A program made the position numbers and the translations under genes. Below, in pieces: positions 15,376 through 24,306 of a DNA stretch of 50,215 bases. Each line of letters begins with the position of its first letter. Within the stretch, counting starts at the first letter, position 1. The notes under the pieces were generated by a model, which made no database searches, had not been told where the DNA came from, and worked only from the letters and a program-made list of their open reading frames with translations. The stretch comes from Pseudomonadota bacterium (GTDB lineage: Bacteria > Myxococcota_A > UBA9042 > GCA-2863065): positions 1-50,215 of the forward strand of contig SXOO01000145.1 in assembly GCA_005776725.1 (NCBI GenBank), in the 5' to 3' direction.

Positions 15376-17286
15376 ATGCTCACTCTGCTCACCTCGCTCA
15401 CTCTGGCGGCGGTACCCACGGAGCTCACACTCCAGGGCCAGCTCACCAGCGCCGCCGGGCAGCCGGTCGACGGCACCTACGCGCTCACCGTGTCGCTCTA
15501 CGGGGGCGCCGCGGGTGGGCCAGCGCTGGTCAGCTCCAGCTTCCCCGCGGTGAACGTGGCTGACGGCGTGTTCTCCTTGGTGCTCCCCGGGGTCGATCCG
15601 GCGCTGGTGGCCAGCGCGCCGTCCCTGCACCTGGGCGTCAAGATCGAGGGAGAACCCGAGCTGCCCCGTCAGTCCGTGCGTCCCGTGGCCACGGCCCTCG
15701 TGGCGGTCCGGGCGCTGGGGCTCGAGTGCTCCGCATGCGTGACCGCGTCCATGCTGGCCCCTGGCGCGGCCGTGGCTCCCGGGCCAGGCCTGATCCTGCT
15801 CGACGGCACCCTGGCCTTGGACACCTCGTTCACCGATGCCCGTTACGTCAACACGGCCGGCGACGCGATCACGGGCTCGTTGTCGGTGGCCGGGACGCTC
15901 ACGGCGGGCACCGTCATGCTGCCGAAAGCCCAGTACGCCGCGCTGCCTCCCGCCACCCCGGCCAACGCCGGCCAGCTCGCGTTCGCCTCGGACCGCGGGC
16001 GCGTGGTGTTCTCGGACGGCTCCCGCTGGGTCGAGCTCGGGGAGATGCCGCCGCTCGTCTTGTCCATCTCGCCCACGCAGGTGCCGCCGAACCTCGGCAC
16101 CAAGATTTCGATCGTCGGCAGCGGCTTCGCCGTTGGCGCCACCGTGTCGTTTGGAGCCACACCGGCGGCCTCGGTGGTGATCTTGAGCCCACAGCAGCTC
16201 GAGGCCACTGTGCCGGGCGGGCTCTCGAGCGGGCTGTGGGACGTCACCGTCACGAACCCGTCGGGGCTCAAGGGGACCCTGCCCAACGGTCTCGCCGTGG
16301 ACGCCGCGCCCGGCTGGATCACCGGGGCGACGCTCGCGGGGATCACCGACTTCGCGGGGGCTTCGATCCCGCTCAACGCCACCGATCCCGAGGGCGGCCC
16401 GGTGTCGTACATCTTGGTCTCCGGGGCGCTGCCGCCGGGCCTCACCTTCGACGCCGCGGCAGGCCTGCTCTCCGGCGATCCCGTGGATGTGGCCGCCGCC
16501 ACCAACTACACGTTCACGGTGGGTGCCGTAGACGACGCTCCCCAGCCGAACGTGGTCGAACGGACGTTTACGATCACCGTCAGTCCCGCGGCGGACGGGA
16601 GCACCAGCGCGCGCGCGGGCAGCTCCTGCGCCGGTATTCAGGGAGCGGGTTTCTCGAAGGGCTCGGCGGCGTACTGGCTGGTCCCCGTCACGGGCCCGCG
16701 GTTCCAGGTGTTCTGCGACATGGTGACGGAGGGCGGCGGGTGGCTCGACCTCGTCAGGACGATGAACCTGCCGGGGATCGACCTCGCCGCGTATCGCGAT
16801 AGGTTCTTCATCACGAACAACAGCTTCGCGATCACCCTGGGCGTAGGGAACGCCACCACCACCGGCGAGCCGGGCTTCTACGTCATCAACCAGCACACGT
16901 CGTACTCGCACGTCGAGGGCTGCCACCTGAAGTCGGTGCTCCCGTTCTCTCGCGTTCGTCTCAGCTACCGCATGCAGGGCAACGACGAGGGGTATCGCTG
17001 CAACAGCGCCAACTGGATCCCGCTGCACGGCCCCGGCTACGAGGGCGGGCACGCCGGGTACCTCTCCGACTGCCCGGCCGGATACAGCTGTATCCAGGGG
17101 ACCCCCACGCTGGACCGAGACGCGCCGATCAGCGCGACGTACTCGTCGGAGGCCGTGCCAGCGAACGCGCTCCTGACCTTCTCCGGCTCAGGCACGGGCT
17201 CGGCTCAGACGGGCAACTGTGCCCGCGATCCCGTGATCCCCGTGGCCAACCCGTGCACCTACTTCACCCGCCTGCTGCTCCGCTGA
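15376..17286 (+). CDS. Multidomain exported adhesin-like protein (shared module, IPT/TIG, Ig-like, fibrinogen-like)
   Basis: A 636-residue protein with a short signal peptide (MLTLLTSLTLAAVPTEL). Residues about 15-130 are the module shared with 1-1734 and 43266-44006 (LTLQGQL, PVDGTYALTVSLY, SFPAVNVADGVFS, GEPELPRQSV, CSACV). Residues about 230-315 are an IPT/TIG domain (ISPTQVPPNLGTKISIVGSGF). Residues about 320-405 look like a putative-Ig/cadherin-like domain (GALPPGLTFDAAAGLLSG). From about 415 a fibrinogen-C-like domain begins (SCAGIQGAG, YWLVPVTGPRFQVFCDMVTEGGGW). The ATG at 15376 follows GGAGGAGA (15362-15369); an ATG four bases earlier is out of frame. A binding or adhesion role at the cell surface is inferred from the domains. 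Confidence 0.88.
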   Translation: MLTLLTSLTLAAVPTELTLQGQLTSAAGQPVDGTYALTVSLYGGAAGGPALVSSSFPAVNVADGVFSLVLPGVDPALVASAPSLHLGVKIEGEPELPRQSVRPVATALVAVRALGLECSACVTASMLAPGAAVAPGPGLILLDGTLALDTSFTDARYVNTAGDAITGSLSVAGTLTAGTVMLPKAQYAALPPATPANAGQLAFASDRGRVVFSDGSRWVELGEMPPLVLSISPTQVPPNLGTKISIVGSGFAVGATVSFGATPAASVVILSPQQLEATVPGGLSSGLWDVTVTNPSGLKGTLPNGLAVDAAPGWITGATLAGITDFAGASIPLNATDPEGGPVSYILVSGALPPGLTFDAAAGLLSGDPVDVAAATNYTFTVGAVDDAPQPNVVERTFTITVSPAADGSTSARAGSSCAGIQGAGFSKGSAAYWLVPVTGPRFQVFCDMVTEGGGWLDLVRTMNLPGIDLAAYRDRFFITNNSFAITLGVGNATTTGEPGFYVINQHTSYSHVEGCHLKSVLPFSRVRLSYRMQGNDEGYRCNSANWIPLHGPGYEGGHAGYLSDCPAGYSCIQGTPTLDRDAPISATYSSEAVPANALLTFSGSGTGSAQTGNCARDPVIPVANPCTYFTRLLLR

Positions 17287-17507
17287 CGCGGCCGCCAGCG
17301 GCTCGGGCGGGGGGCGTGCAGGCGCGCGGCCAAGCCCACGATTCCGGCGAATAATCGACCAACGGCAGCGAAAAAACGTGCTAGCGTTTCGGCTCCCCAG
17401 GGGTGGGGCCGAGCGTTGGTGGTGGGCCTCTCGCCCACGCCGCGGTGGCGCGTCTTGCGTCCGGTGCCCTGCTGTTGCCTGGCCATGAGTCGCTCTACGA
17501 AGGACCC
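17287..17507. other. 221-base gap before the deacetylase gene
   Basis: The longest gap in the window. It has a short hairpin (AAACG / CGTTT, 17374-17389) in an A-rich patch. TACGAA (17496-17501) lies six bases before the deacetylase ATG. I see no gene in it. Confidence 0.4.
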
Positions 17508-18608
17508 ATGACCGACGACAACGTCGCTGCGCCTTATCGAAACACGAACCCGACGCCGGTGATCCGCGGCCTGAGGACGGCACGCGAGCTCCTATACCGG
17601 GCCGGAGGCGTCTCAGGGATCAACCCGGTCGTCTCCCGCACCGCCTGGCGCGACAACCGGCTCCTCATCCTCTGCTACCACGGCATCTCGATCGCCGACG
17701 AGCACGAGTGGTCCGAGCTCTACGTGCCCCAGGAGCACCTCGAGCGGCGCGTGAAGTGGCTCCGCGCCAACCAGTTCAACATCCTGCCGCTCGACGAGGC
17801 GATCCACGCCATGTATGCGCGTCGCCTCCCGCCGCGCGCCGTCACGCTCACCTTCGACGACGGCTCCTGCGACTTCGCGTTGAAGGCCATGCCGGTGCTG
17901 GCTGCGTACCGCGTCCCTGCCACGGTCTACCTCACCACCTACCACGTGACGTCTCAGCTCCCGATCTTCGGTCCCATGGCGTCGTACCTTCTGTGGAAGG
18001 CTCCGGGCCGGACGTATACGGTGCCCGGAACTTCGCTCCGCCGCACCGCGCCGCCCCGGGATGATCGTGAGGCGCGCAGCAGGCTCCAGCTGGAGATGGC
18101 GGATCGCGCTCGGCTGACTGGCCTCTCAGCACAGGCCAAGCACTCCTGGCTCGTGACCCTCGCGGCCGAGCTGGACCTGGATTTCGACGCGCTGCTCGCG
18201 AAGCGGCTCTTCCACCTGATGTCGCCGGCGGAGCTCGCCTCGTTAGATCGGGACCTGGTGGACCTGCAGCTGCACACGCACCGGCACACCAACCCGGACG
18301 ACGCCGTCCAGTTCCGTCGCGAGATCGATGACAACCGCGGCGCGATGCAAGACTACGTCCGCGACAAGCCGCTTCGTCACTTCTGCTATCCCTCCGGGGT
18401 ATACACCGCAGACCAGGTCCGGTGGCTGGCCGACGCGGGCGTTGTCAGCGCCACCACCTGCAATCCGGGCCTCGCGGGTCCGGGTCACTCGCCGTGGATC
18501 CTCCCACGCCTGGTCGACACCCAGGATGTCACCGACGCGAAGTTCGCCGCGTGGGCGCATGGGATCGGACACATCATTCGTCGCTTCATCGGTGGCAAGG
18601 TCGGCTGA
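17508..18608 (+). CDS. Polysaccharide deacetylase (NodB-type) family protein
   Basis: A 366-residue carbohydrate esterase 4-like protein that would remove N-acetyl groups from a polysaccharide. Motif 1 is TFDDGSCDF, with the catalytic-base and metal Asp pair. Motif 2 is represented by LQLHTHRHTN (HxxxH type). HFCYPSG is the motif-3 region. It begins without a clear signal peptide, so it may act on lipid-linked or cytoplasmic-side intermediates. The ATG at 17508 has only a weak GGA upstream; TACGAA lies six bases before it. It sits in an envelope-biosynthesis-like neighbourhood with the GT-C-like and SGNH proteins. Confidence 0.88.
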   Translation: MTDDNVAAPYRNTNPTPVIRGLRTARELLYRAGGVSGINPVVSRTAWRDNRLLILCYHGISIADEHEWSELYVPQEHLERRVKWLRANQFNILPLDEAIHAMYARRLPPRAVTLTFDDGSCDFALKAMPVLAAYRVPATVYLTTYHVTSQLPIFGPMASYLLWKAPGRTYTVPGTSLRRTAPPRDDREARSRLQLEMADRARLTGLSAQAKHSWLVTLAAELDLDFDALLAKRLFHLMSPAELASLDRDLVDLQLHTHRHTNPDDAVQFRREIDDNRGAMQDYVRDKPLRHFCYPSGVYTADQVRWLADAGVVSATTCNPGLAGPGHSPWILPRLVDTQDVTDAKFAAWAHGIGHIIRRFIGGKVG

Positions 18609-18689
18609 CGCGGCGGCCACCGCTGCGCGCTCGCCGCATCGCGGCTCTCCCGGTCAATTGGCGGCTCCTTCGGCGGGTGGTTCTACGGC

Positions 18690-18718
18690 TTGTTCGGTCG
18701 AAGCCAGGGGGCTACGTT
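18690..18718 (+). promoter_or_regulatory. Sigma-70-like promoter, leaderless spacing
   Basis: TTGTTC (18690-18695), a 17-base spacer and TACGTT (18713-18718) are followed by eight bases and the ATG of the SUMF1-fold lipoprotein. No ribosome site is present. Confidence 0.45.
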
Positions 18719-18726
18719 GCCACCGG

Positions 18727-19695
18727 ATGGACGCGCTCTCCCAGCGGTGTGTGGCGGCGTTGTGCTTCGCGGGTCCCCTCGTGTGGACGGCGTGCGGGCA
18801 GCCCGCTGAGGTCGCGTGCGGCGCGCCGTGTTCGGACATGGTGTACCTTGGGCCCGCCACCCTGCTCATGGGCTCGCCAGCGGGCGAGGGCACCTCTCGA
18901 GAGCACCCCCAACACCCGGTTGTGGTCGGGGGCTTCTGGCTCGACAAGACCGAGGTGACCAACGCCCAGTTCACCGAGTTCCTCCGGGCTCAGGGGAACG
19001 TGTGCCACCACGAGGGCGTCGCGTACCCGTGCTTCGAGTGCTTCGAGTTCTCCCAGCAAGACCTGGGCTTCGACTGCGAGCAACCGGGCTTCCCCCTGCG
19101 GCAGAGCTGCCAGGACCGGCCGGGCGGCCCCTTTACCGCCTCTTGTGGGGATCACCCGGTGGTCCTCGTGACCTGGGCCGGGGCCCGGTCGTACTGCGCT
19201 GCCCGCGGCAAGAGGCTGCCCTCCGAGGCGGAGTGGGAGCGCGCGGCGAACGGCGCGGGTCCGTGGCGCCGCTTCCCCTGGGGCGATGGGTGCCCTACCA
19301 CCTTTGATCACGCGGGCGAGCTCGAGGGCTGCGCAGAGGGCCCCTGGGGACCCGCGACGGCCCGGGCCAACTGCGCCGAGACCCACTGTAACGACGGCTT
19401 CGAGAAGACCGCGCCGGTCGGGACCTTCGGCGGCGGGGCGAGCCCAGAGGGCGTGCTGGACCTCGCGGGGAACGTGCTCGAGCGCGTCGAGGACTGCTAC
19501 CACCACAGCTACGCAGGGAGCCCGCCGAGCGATGGCGCCGCGTGGCTCCACGCGTGCGACCCCTCGGTCAAGATCGCGCGCAGCAGCAGTCACATCGATC
19601 CGGGCGCGGCGCTGCGCAGCCGAGCGCGCACCGACGACATCGCGATCGACGCGGCCGACCCGGACGTGGGCTTCCGCTGCGCTCGCTCCGAGTAG
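18727..19695 (+). CDS. SUMF1/FGE-fold lipoprotein A
   Basis: A 322-residue protein with an N-terminal hydrophobic segment ending at a lipobox-like WTACG. The rest is a formylglycine-generating-enzyme-fold domain: LDKTEVTNAQFTEFL, DHPVVLVTWAGARSYC, RLPSEAEWERAANG, RRFPWGD, LDLAGNVLERVEDC, DVGFRCA. The Cys pair of catalytic FGEs (in GSWLCHxxYC) is absent; the region reads ARSSSHIDPGAALRSR. It is therefore unlikely to make formylglycine and may be a binding or structural relative. It is most like the SUMF1-fold lipoprotein at 29612-30640: both carry an extra Cys-rich insert after the first motif. The ATG follows a predicted leaderless promoter. Confidence 0.88.
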   Translation: MDALSQRCVAALCFAGPLVWTACGQPAEVACGAPCSDMVYLGPATLLMGSPAGEGTSREHPQHPVVVGGFWLDKTEVTNAQFTEFLRAQGNVCHHEGVAYPCFECFEFSQQDLGFDCEQPGFPLRQSCQDRPGGPFTASCGDHPVVLVTWAGARSYCAARGKRLPSEAEWERAANGAGPWRRFPWGDGCPTTFDHAGELEGCAEGPWGPATARANCAETHCNDGFEKTAPVGTFGGGASPEGVLDLAGNVLERVEDCYHHSYAGSPPSDGAAWLHACDPSVKIARSSSHIDPGAALRSRARTDDIAIDAADPDVGFRCARSE

Positions 19696-19715
19696 CGTCG
19701 CCGCCGACCGAGAGC

Positions 19716-22055
19716 TCAGTTGTGGAACATGCGCCGGGGGTGGGTGACCTCGAGCGTGGTGGGCGTGACTTGGATCTCCCAGACGTAGACCAGTACCTCG
19801 TCCAGGGACACGGTCTCGAACACCTTCACGCGGTCCCCGGGCCGGACCTGGAGCGCGAGGCGGCTGCCCGAGCGGACCACGCGCTCGAGGTTGGGTCGTT
19901 CACGTTGCTCGATGGAGTAGACCCGGTCGCTCTGGACGTCGGCGAAGCCGTCTTCGCCGAAGCGCAGGTACACCCCCACCTCGTGCGTGCCGTTGCGCGC
20001 CACCAGGATCCCGAGGGGCTTCGGGGCCCACGCCGTGAGCCCCGAGATCTCCACCGCGACGTCGGAGCCTGAGGCGTCGATGGTCTCCACGCCCGCACCT
20101 GGCGGCCCCAACGACGCGAATGTGTGCCCTGCGATCAGTGGGCGGGCGAGGTCCAGCGCAAGCGTGACCGGCGGGCCACTCGCCGGCTCGATCGCCGGTG
20201 GCGGGCGGCGGAAGCGGCGGTCGACCAGGTCTCCCCAGAGGCCGCTTAGCCGCGCGAGCGGCTCGATGCGAGCGTACTGCTGGAGGAGGTACAGGCTGGG
20301 CAGCGGGCTGCCGGTGGTGACGTTGGCGCGCTCGAAGGCGTAGTACTCCGGTAGCTCTGGTCGAACCCGTGGGTACTTGGTGTAGAAGCGCGGGTCGTCG
20401 GGGAAGGTCCAAGAGTGTGCGGCCCGCGCGCCGAGGCTCAGCGCCAACGAGAGCCCCAGAAGCACCGCCACGCGCCTGCGGGTCGACACCCACGCGAAGC
20501 CCAGCCCGAGCGCGAGCACCAGGGCCGGAAACAGCGTGATGACCACCCCCATCTTGTTGGGGTCCATCCAGTTCTCGAGCACGGCCAACAACGCATAGAG
20601 GGGGCCCGCCCACATGAGGAGGGCCAGAGGCAACCTCTGCCGGCCGCGCGTCAGCAGCTGAACGGCGAGGGAGGCGAAGCCCAGAGTGGCCACAGCGACC
20701 AGCACGGACCCGAGGTGTGCGATGAGATTAATCGGGTAGTAGACCGCAGTCGGAAAGGGGTTGTACGGCGTTCGGATGACCTCGGCATACGCCGGGAAGT
20801 TGAACAACCCCGTGTAGTTGAACTTGAAGCCGAAGAGCTCGTGTGGCGTGGCGGCGAACACCTCGTCCACGAAGTGCTCGTGCTGGAACACCGACCCGTA
20901 CGTGTAGTGGTGGTGAAGCGCGCAGGGCAGGGCGAACACCACGGTCGCGGCGCCGAACGCCACGAGGAGGCGCGGGCGAAGGCCAATGAGGAGCGCCGCG
21001 GTGAGCGCCATGCCGAGGTCGACGTGACGGATCCCGAGGGCCGCGCCGAACGCCAGCCCCGATAACGCCGCCACACCCACGCCAGCTCCTGAGGGCGGCA
21101 GGAGCGCTGGGGGCGTCGGGGGGCCCACGGCTTGTTGGCCCGCGCCGTCGGTCCCCCTCTCGGGCCGCGCCTCCAGCTCGGGGCGCAGCTCGACCAACAG
21201 GGCCAGGAACGCCGTGCCGAACGCGAACGCCATCACGTTCTCGTCCAGGATCACGATCTTCAGCACGTAGGGGTTCAGCACACCCACCAGCGCCGCCCCG
21301 AGCGCTGCCCCCGCCTTGCCCGTGAGGTGACGCACCAGGCGAAAGCCGAACAACATCGCCAGCGCCGGCAGCGCCGCGTAGACCCAACGGAAGCCGAGCG
21401 GGCCGAACGCCGCGACCGGAGGGGCGATCACGGCCGTGGTGCCGAGTCGCTGACCGGTGCCATGCACGTCGATGAGGCCCATGCTCGGCGCTCGGACCGC
21501 CTCTGGGGCACCCCAGTCGGTGGAGTTGACGGCGCCCTCGTCCACGCCGCCGTGAGGGTCGTACGCGGTTGCTGCCTCCGGCGTGAGCGCCTGCATCACC
21601 ACGCCGTTGATGCAGCCGTACTGAAACTGGCTCCGGTCGTAGTTGAGCGCGTAGAGGGCAAACACGCACGCGGCTGCCACGAGCGCCACCCGCTCGCCCG
21701 CCCGCCGCGGCTCGAAGCCCAAGAGCGCCGCGCGCCAGGGTGAGTTGGGCGGTGGGCCACCCGCCCCCGAGCCGCCTCCCGTCGAGCGCATCCGCCAGGC
21801 GAAAGCAGCCAGGCTGAGGGCCAAGGGCGCTAACGAGCCGGCGATGATCCAGGTGGCGTCGATGAACGCCCGCGTCAGCAGCGCCACGGTGAAGACGGGG
21901 ATGCTGACCAGCGTGACGGTGAGGAGGAGCGCGTTGCTCGCGCTCTCGAGGAGGCTGCCCCGCCCGCCCTGTACGAGGCGTGCGCAGACCCAGGCGGGAG
22001 TGGCGAAGAGCGTGAGACTGAGGAGGTCGCTGAGGAGCTGCGCCAGGAGGCTCAC
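19716..22055 (-). CDS. Polytopic GT-C-like membrane protein 1
   Basis: A 779-residue membrane protein with about ten or more hydrophobic helices in the first 560 residues and a soluble C-terminal domain of about 200 residues. The membrane part has a GT-C/dolichyl-mannosyltransferase-like feel (acidic loop residues, YTYGSVFQHEH), but no firm family match. It is a paralogue of the protein at 25906-28374: both share LxxPxxxxVxRTxxxPFPT, an ENxxAxA helix and a GIR motif. Start choice: GTG at 22055 gives a four-base GTGA overlap with the SGNH gene and places an AGGAG (22071-22067) 11 bases upstream. Transfer of a sugar or lipid-linked group across the inner membrane is inferred. Confidence 0.8.
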   Translation of the reverse strand: MSLLAQLLSDLLSLTLFATPAWVCARLVQGGRGSLLESASNALLLTVTLVSIPVFTVALLTRAFIDATWIIAGSLAPLALSLAAFAWRMRSTGGGSGAGGPPPNSPWRAALLGFEPRRAGERVALVAAACVFALYALNYDRSQFQYGCINGVVMQALTPEAATAYDPHGGVDEGAVNSTDWGAPEAVRAPSMGLIDVHGTGQRLGTTAVIAPPVAAFGPLGFRWVYAALPALAMLFGFRLVRHLTGKAGAALGAALVGVLNPYVLKIVILDENVMAFAFGTAFLALLVELRPELEARPERGTDGAGQQAVGPPTPPALLPPSGAGVGVAALSGLAFGAALGIRHVDLGMALTAALLIGLRPRLLVAFGAATVVFALPCALHHHYTYGSVFQHEHFVDEVFAATPHELFGFKFNYTGLFNFPAYAEVIRTPYNPFPTAVYYPINLIAHLGSVLVAVATLGFASLAVQLLTRGRQRLPLALLMWAGPLYALLAVLENWMDPNKMGVVITLFPALVLALGLGFAWVSTRRRVAVLLGLSLALSLGARAAHSWTFPDDPRFYTKYPRVRPELPEYYAFERANVTTGSPLPSLYLLQQYARIEPLARLSGLWGDLVDRRFRRPPPAIEPASGPPVTLALDLARPLIAGHTFASLGPPGAGVETIDASGSDVAVEISGLTAWAPKPLGILVARNGTHEVGVYLRFGEDGFADVQSDRVYSIEQRERPNLERVVRSGSRLALQVRPGDRVKVFETVSLDEVLVYVWEIQVTPTTLEVTHPRRMFHN

Positions 22056-23104
22056 CGGCCGAGCCACTCCTGCCACGGCACGGCCCGCTCGAGGTACTGC
22101 CCCATGAGTTCATGGAGGTACGCGTCGGGGTGACCGTCCGACGGATGGACCCAGTGGTCGCGCGCCCTCACTCCGCCGAGGCCTCGTATCATGTCGAACG
22201 TGGGTATGCCGAACTTCCGGACGAGCATGTCGAGCAGGATGTCGTGGTACTTGCGGTGAGGGTACTGGTCGTATCCGTCGGGGATCGGGACCAGGGTGAA
22301 CGCGAGGCGCGCTCCCTGGCTGTGAACCAAGGCCTTCATCTCCGCCAAGGTGTCCTCGAACAGATCCAGCCCCTCGTATTGGGGCGAGTAGATCCGCGTG
22401 AGGCCCTCTTTGACCTTCTCCGCGCCCGTGTCGAAGAAGGCGCGGTAGTAGGCCCAACGGACCAACGCCGATCGCTTCAGCCAGTCGTTGCGATCAACGA
22501 ACTGCATCCAGCGCATGAAGTAGGGCTCTTCCTCAGTGTCTAACTGTATATCGTTATATACAAAGAAATTCACCAGGACGAGGTCGGGCGAGAACTGGCG
22601 CCAGCTCTGCCTGTAGTGGATCCACTGGGAGTAGAAGTTGGTGTTGGGCATTCCCGCGTTCAGGATCTCGATGCACCGGCCTGGGAAATGGTCCTTGAGC
22701 CGGCGCTCGAGCACAGCGAGGAAGGTGTCTTCGGCCGCGACGCCCTTGCCGAAGGTCATCGAGTCGCCGAGGCCCAGCACCCGATAACACCCTGCTGGCT
22801 TCTCGAGGGGATAGTCGTGCTCGTCGCGCAGGCCCAGGTTGTTGATACGTACCGGCGCGCTGCCGGTGATCCCCGTAGCGCCCGGCACGTACCACGCCAG
22901 CGTCAGGAGCAGGTCCGGATCCTTGGACCGCGTCGCATAGGTGCTGTCATCGTGCTCGAACGGCGTGAAGAACGCAGTGATCTCCTCGCGCATGAGCAGC
23001 CGGTTCGCCGCGAGCTCCGCGACGAGCAAGGTCACGAGCACCGACCCCAGCACCAAGCCGAGCCGCGCTGCCACAGCACGAGCAATCCGGATGAACCTTG
23101 CCAC
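22052..23104 (-). CDS. Membrane-anchored SGNH/GDSL-type hydrolase
   Basis: A 350-residue protein with one N-terminal transmembrane helix (LGLVLGSVLVTLLVAELAANR) and an SGNH hydrolase domain. Block I is GLGDSMTFGKGV (Ser nucleophile), an Asn-containing block is AGMPNTN, and the Asp-His block is PSDGHPDAYLHELMG. It probably deacylates a periplasmic or lipid-linked glycan. It is cotranscribed with the GT-C-like protein (four-base overlap). The start is uncertain: TTG (23110), GTG (23107) and GTG (23104) are adjacent codons. GTG at 23104 was chosen because it lies six bases after a predicted -10 element. Confidence 0.85.
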   Translation of the reverse strand: MARFIRIARAVAARLGLVLGSVLVTLLVAELAANRLLMREEITAFFTPFEHDDSTYATRSKDPDLLLTLAWYVPGATGITGSAPVRINNLGLRDEHDYPLEKPAGCYRVLGLGDSMTFGKGVAAEDTFLAVLERRLKDHFPGRCIEILNAGMPNTNFYSQWIHYRQSWRQFSPDLVLVNFFVYNDIQLDTEEEPYFMRWMQFVDRNDWLKRSALVRWAYYRAFFDTGAEKVKEGLTRIYSPQYEGLDLFEDTLAEMKALVHSQGARLAFTLVPIPDGYDQYPHRKYHDILLDMLVRKFGIPTFDMIRGLGGVRARDHWVHPSDGHPDAYLHELMGQYLERAVPWQEWLGR

Positions 23105-23110
23105 CACCAA

Positions 23111-23138
23111 GTCTTACCAGAGCCGCCGCAGCACGCAA
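23111..23138 (-). promoter_or_regulatory. Sigma-70-like promoter of SGNH / GT-C operon, leaderless spacing
   Basis: On the minus strand TTGCGT (23138-23133), 16 bases and TAAGAC (23116-23111) are followed by six bases and GTG at 23104. No ribosome site is visible. Confidence 0.4.
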
Positions 23139-23184
23139 AGCTCCGTGAACTCTTGTGAGCGACTGGTGCCACGTGGCCCTCGTG

Positions 23185-23213
23185 TTGCTGGCCGTCAGGG
23201 CGGTCGTTAGAGT
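23185..23213 (+). promoter_or_regulatory. Sigma-70-like promoter, leaderless spacing
   Basis: TTGCTG (23185-23190), a 17-base spacer and TAGAGT (23208-23213) are followed by six bases and the GTG of SUMF1-fold protein B. Confidence 0.45.
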
Positions 23214-23219
23214 CCCCGC

Positions 23220-24284
23220 GTGACGTTCCATCGAGTCGCCGTCTACGCCGCTGTCGCCGCAACTGCGGTCGCGGGTGGTGTGGCTTGGACGTTCGGCCGT
23301 GAGGCTCCTTCGGGTCCCCAGGCGGCGCCGCCGGCTGAGCACCCTGAGGCTCTGCTACAGGGCGGGCGCGCACAAACGAGCGAAGCACCCATCTTCGAGA
23401 ACTGGGAGGACCAGCACTTTCCCTTCCTCGGCTTCGAGGCCGAGTCGGGCACGGCCACGGAGGTCCGCGCCGTGGCGCCTCGTGGCGCTCGTGAGCGCCC
23501 CGCGGATGACCAGGTCCTCATCCCGGCGGGGCCGGTGACGCTCGGTGATCCGGACCTGCCGGGATCCCGCCCACAGCGCGTCGTCGAGGTGGCCGCCTTC
23601 GCGATCGACCGCTACGAGGTCACCAACGCCCGGTATGCCGAGTTCGTGCGCGCGACGCAGCGCCGGGCCCCCTACGTCCACGAGAACTGGGCCGCGATCT
23701 ACAACTGGTACAAGGACCAGCCCGCGCCCGGTATGGAGGAGATCCCGGTGGTGCTGGTCACCTGGGTCGACGCCGACGCGTACTGCCGGTGGGCCGGTCG
23801 GCGCCTCCCCACCGAGGCCGAGTGGGAGCGCGCCGGCCGCGGGAGCGATGGGCGCAGATACCCTTGGGGCAACCTGTGGGACTCGCGCAAGACCAATGTG
23901 GTCTCTCGCCTCAGCGGTCCCCTCGAGACCGAGGCCCAGTGGGACGCCTTCGAGGCCGCCTGGACCGGCTCCAAGAAACCAGAGATCCACCCGGTGGGCA
24001 GCCACCCCGACGACCGCTCCCCGTTCGGGGTGATGGACCTCGCCGGCAACGTGAGCGAGTGGGTCGCGGGCGCGTTCGTGGCGTATCCGGGCGCGCCGCC
24101 GGGCGACCGCACCCTCCTAGCGCAGGCCGGCGACCCCGAAGCCTCGACCAGCGCGGTCCGGGTGGCGCGCGGCAACAGCTGGGGGAACCGCGACTACAGC
24201 CTCCCGTTGGCCGTGCGCTACGTCTACGAGCGCGACCGCGTGGACTCGGTCATCGGCTTTCGCTGCGCCGCCGACGCGCCCTGA
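23220..24284 (+). CDS. SUMF1/FGE-fold protein B, membrane-anchored
   Basis: A 354-residue protein. An N-terminal transmembrane anchor (AVYAAVAATAVAGGVAWTF) is followed by a linker containing HFPFLGF. The FGE-fold domain then shows IDRYEVTNARYAEFV, IPVVLVTWVDADAYC, RLPTEAEWERAGRG, RRYPWGN, FGVMDLAGNVSEWV and IGFRCAA. The catalytic Cys pair is missing (RGNSWGNRDYSLPLAVRY). The linker and domain closely resemble the protein at 35852-36901 (HHPFLGY), so these two are one sub-family and 18727/29612 another. It is convergent with the Cys-rich gene at 24303, 18 bases away. A periplasmic, non-enzymatic role is inferred. Confidence 0.88.
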   Translation: MTFHRVAVYAAVAATAVAGGVAWTFGREAPSGPQAAPPAEHPEALLQGGRAQTSEAPIFENWEDQHFPFLGFEAESGTATEVRAVAPRGARERPADDQVLIPAGPVTLGDPDLPGSRPQRVVEVAAFAIDRYEVTNARYAEFVRATQRRAPYVHENWAAIYNWYKDQPAPGMEEIPVVLVTWVDADAYCRWAGRRLPTEAEWERAGRGSDGRRYPWGNLWDSRKTNVVSRLSGPLETEAQWDAFEAAWTGSKKPEIHPVGSHPDDRSPFGVMDLAGNVSEWVAGAFVAYPGAPPGDRTLLAQAGDPEASTSAVRVARGNSWGNRDYSLPLAVRYVYERDRVDSVIGFRCAADAP

Positions 24285-24306
24285 GCGCGGCCCGCTAGCG
24301 CCTCAG
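24281..24306. terminator. Bidirectional hairpin across two convergent stop codons
   Basis: CTGAGCGC (24281-24288) pairs with GCG-c-CTCAG (24298-24306), giving an eight-pair stem with one bulged C and a nine-base loop. The stem contains the TGA stop of the SUMF1-fold gene and the TCA (TGA) stop of the Cys-rich gene. There is no T-run, so termination strength is uncertain. Confidence 0.4.

Noticed and set aside
15325..17052. Long minus-strand open frame over the multidomain exported protein
   Set aside because: It is an antisense shadow of a frame with recognisable IPT/TIG and fibrinogen-like domains.
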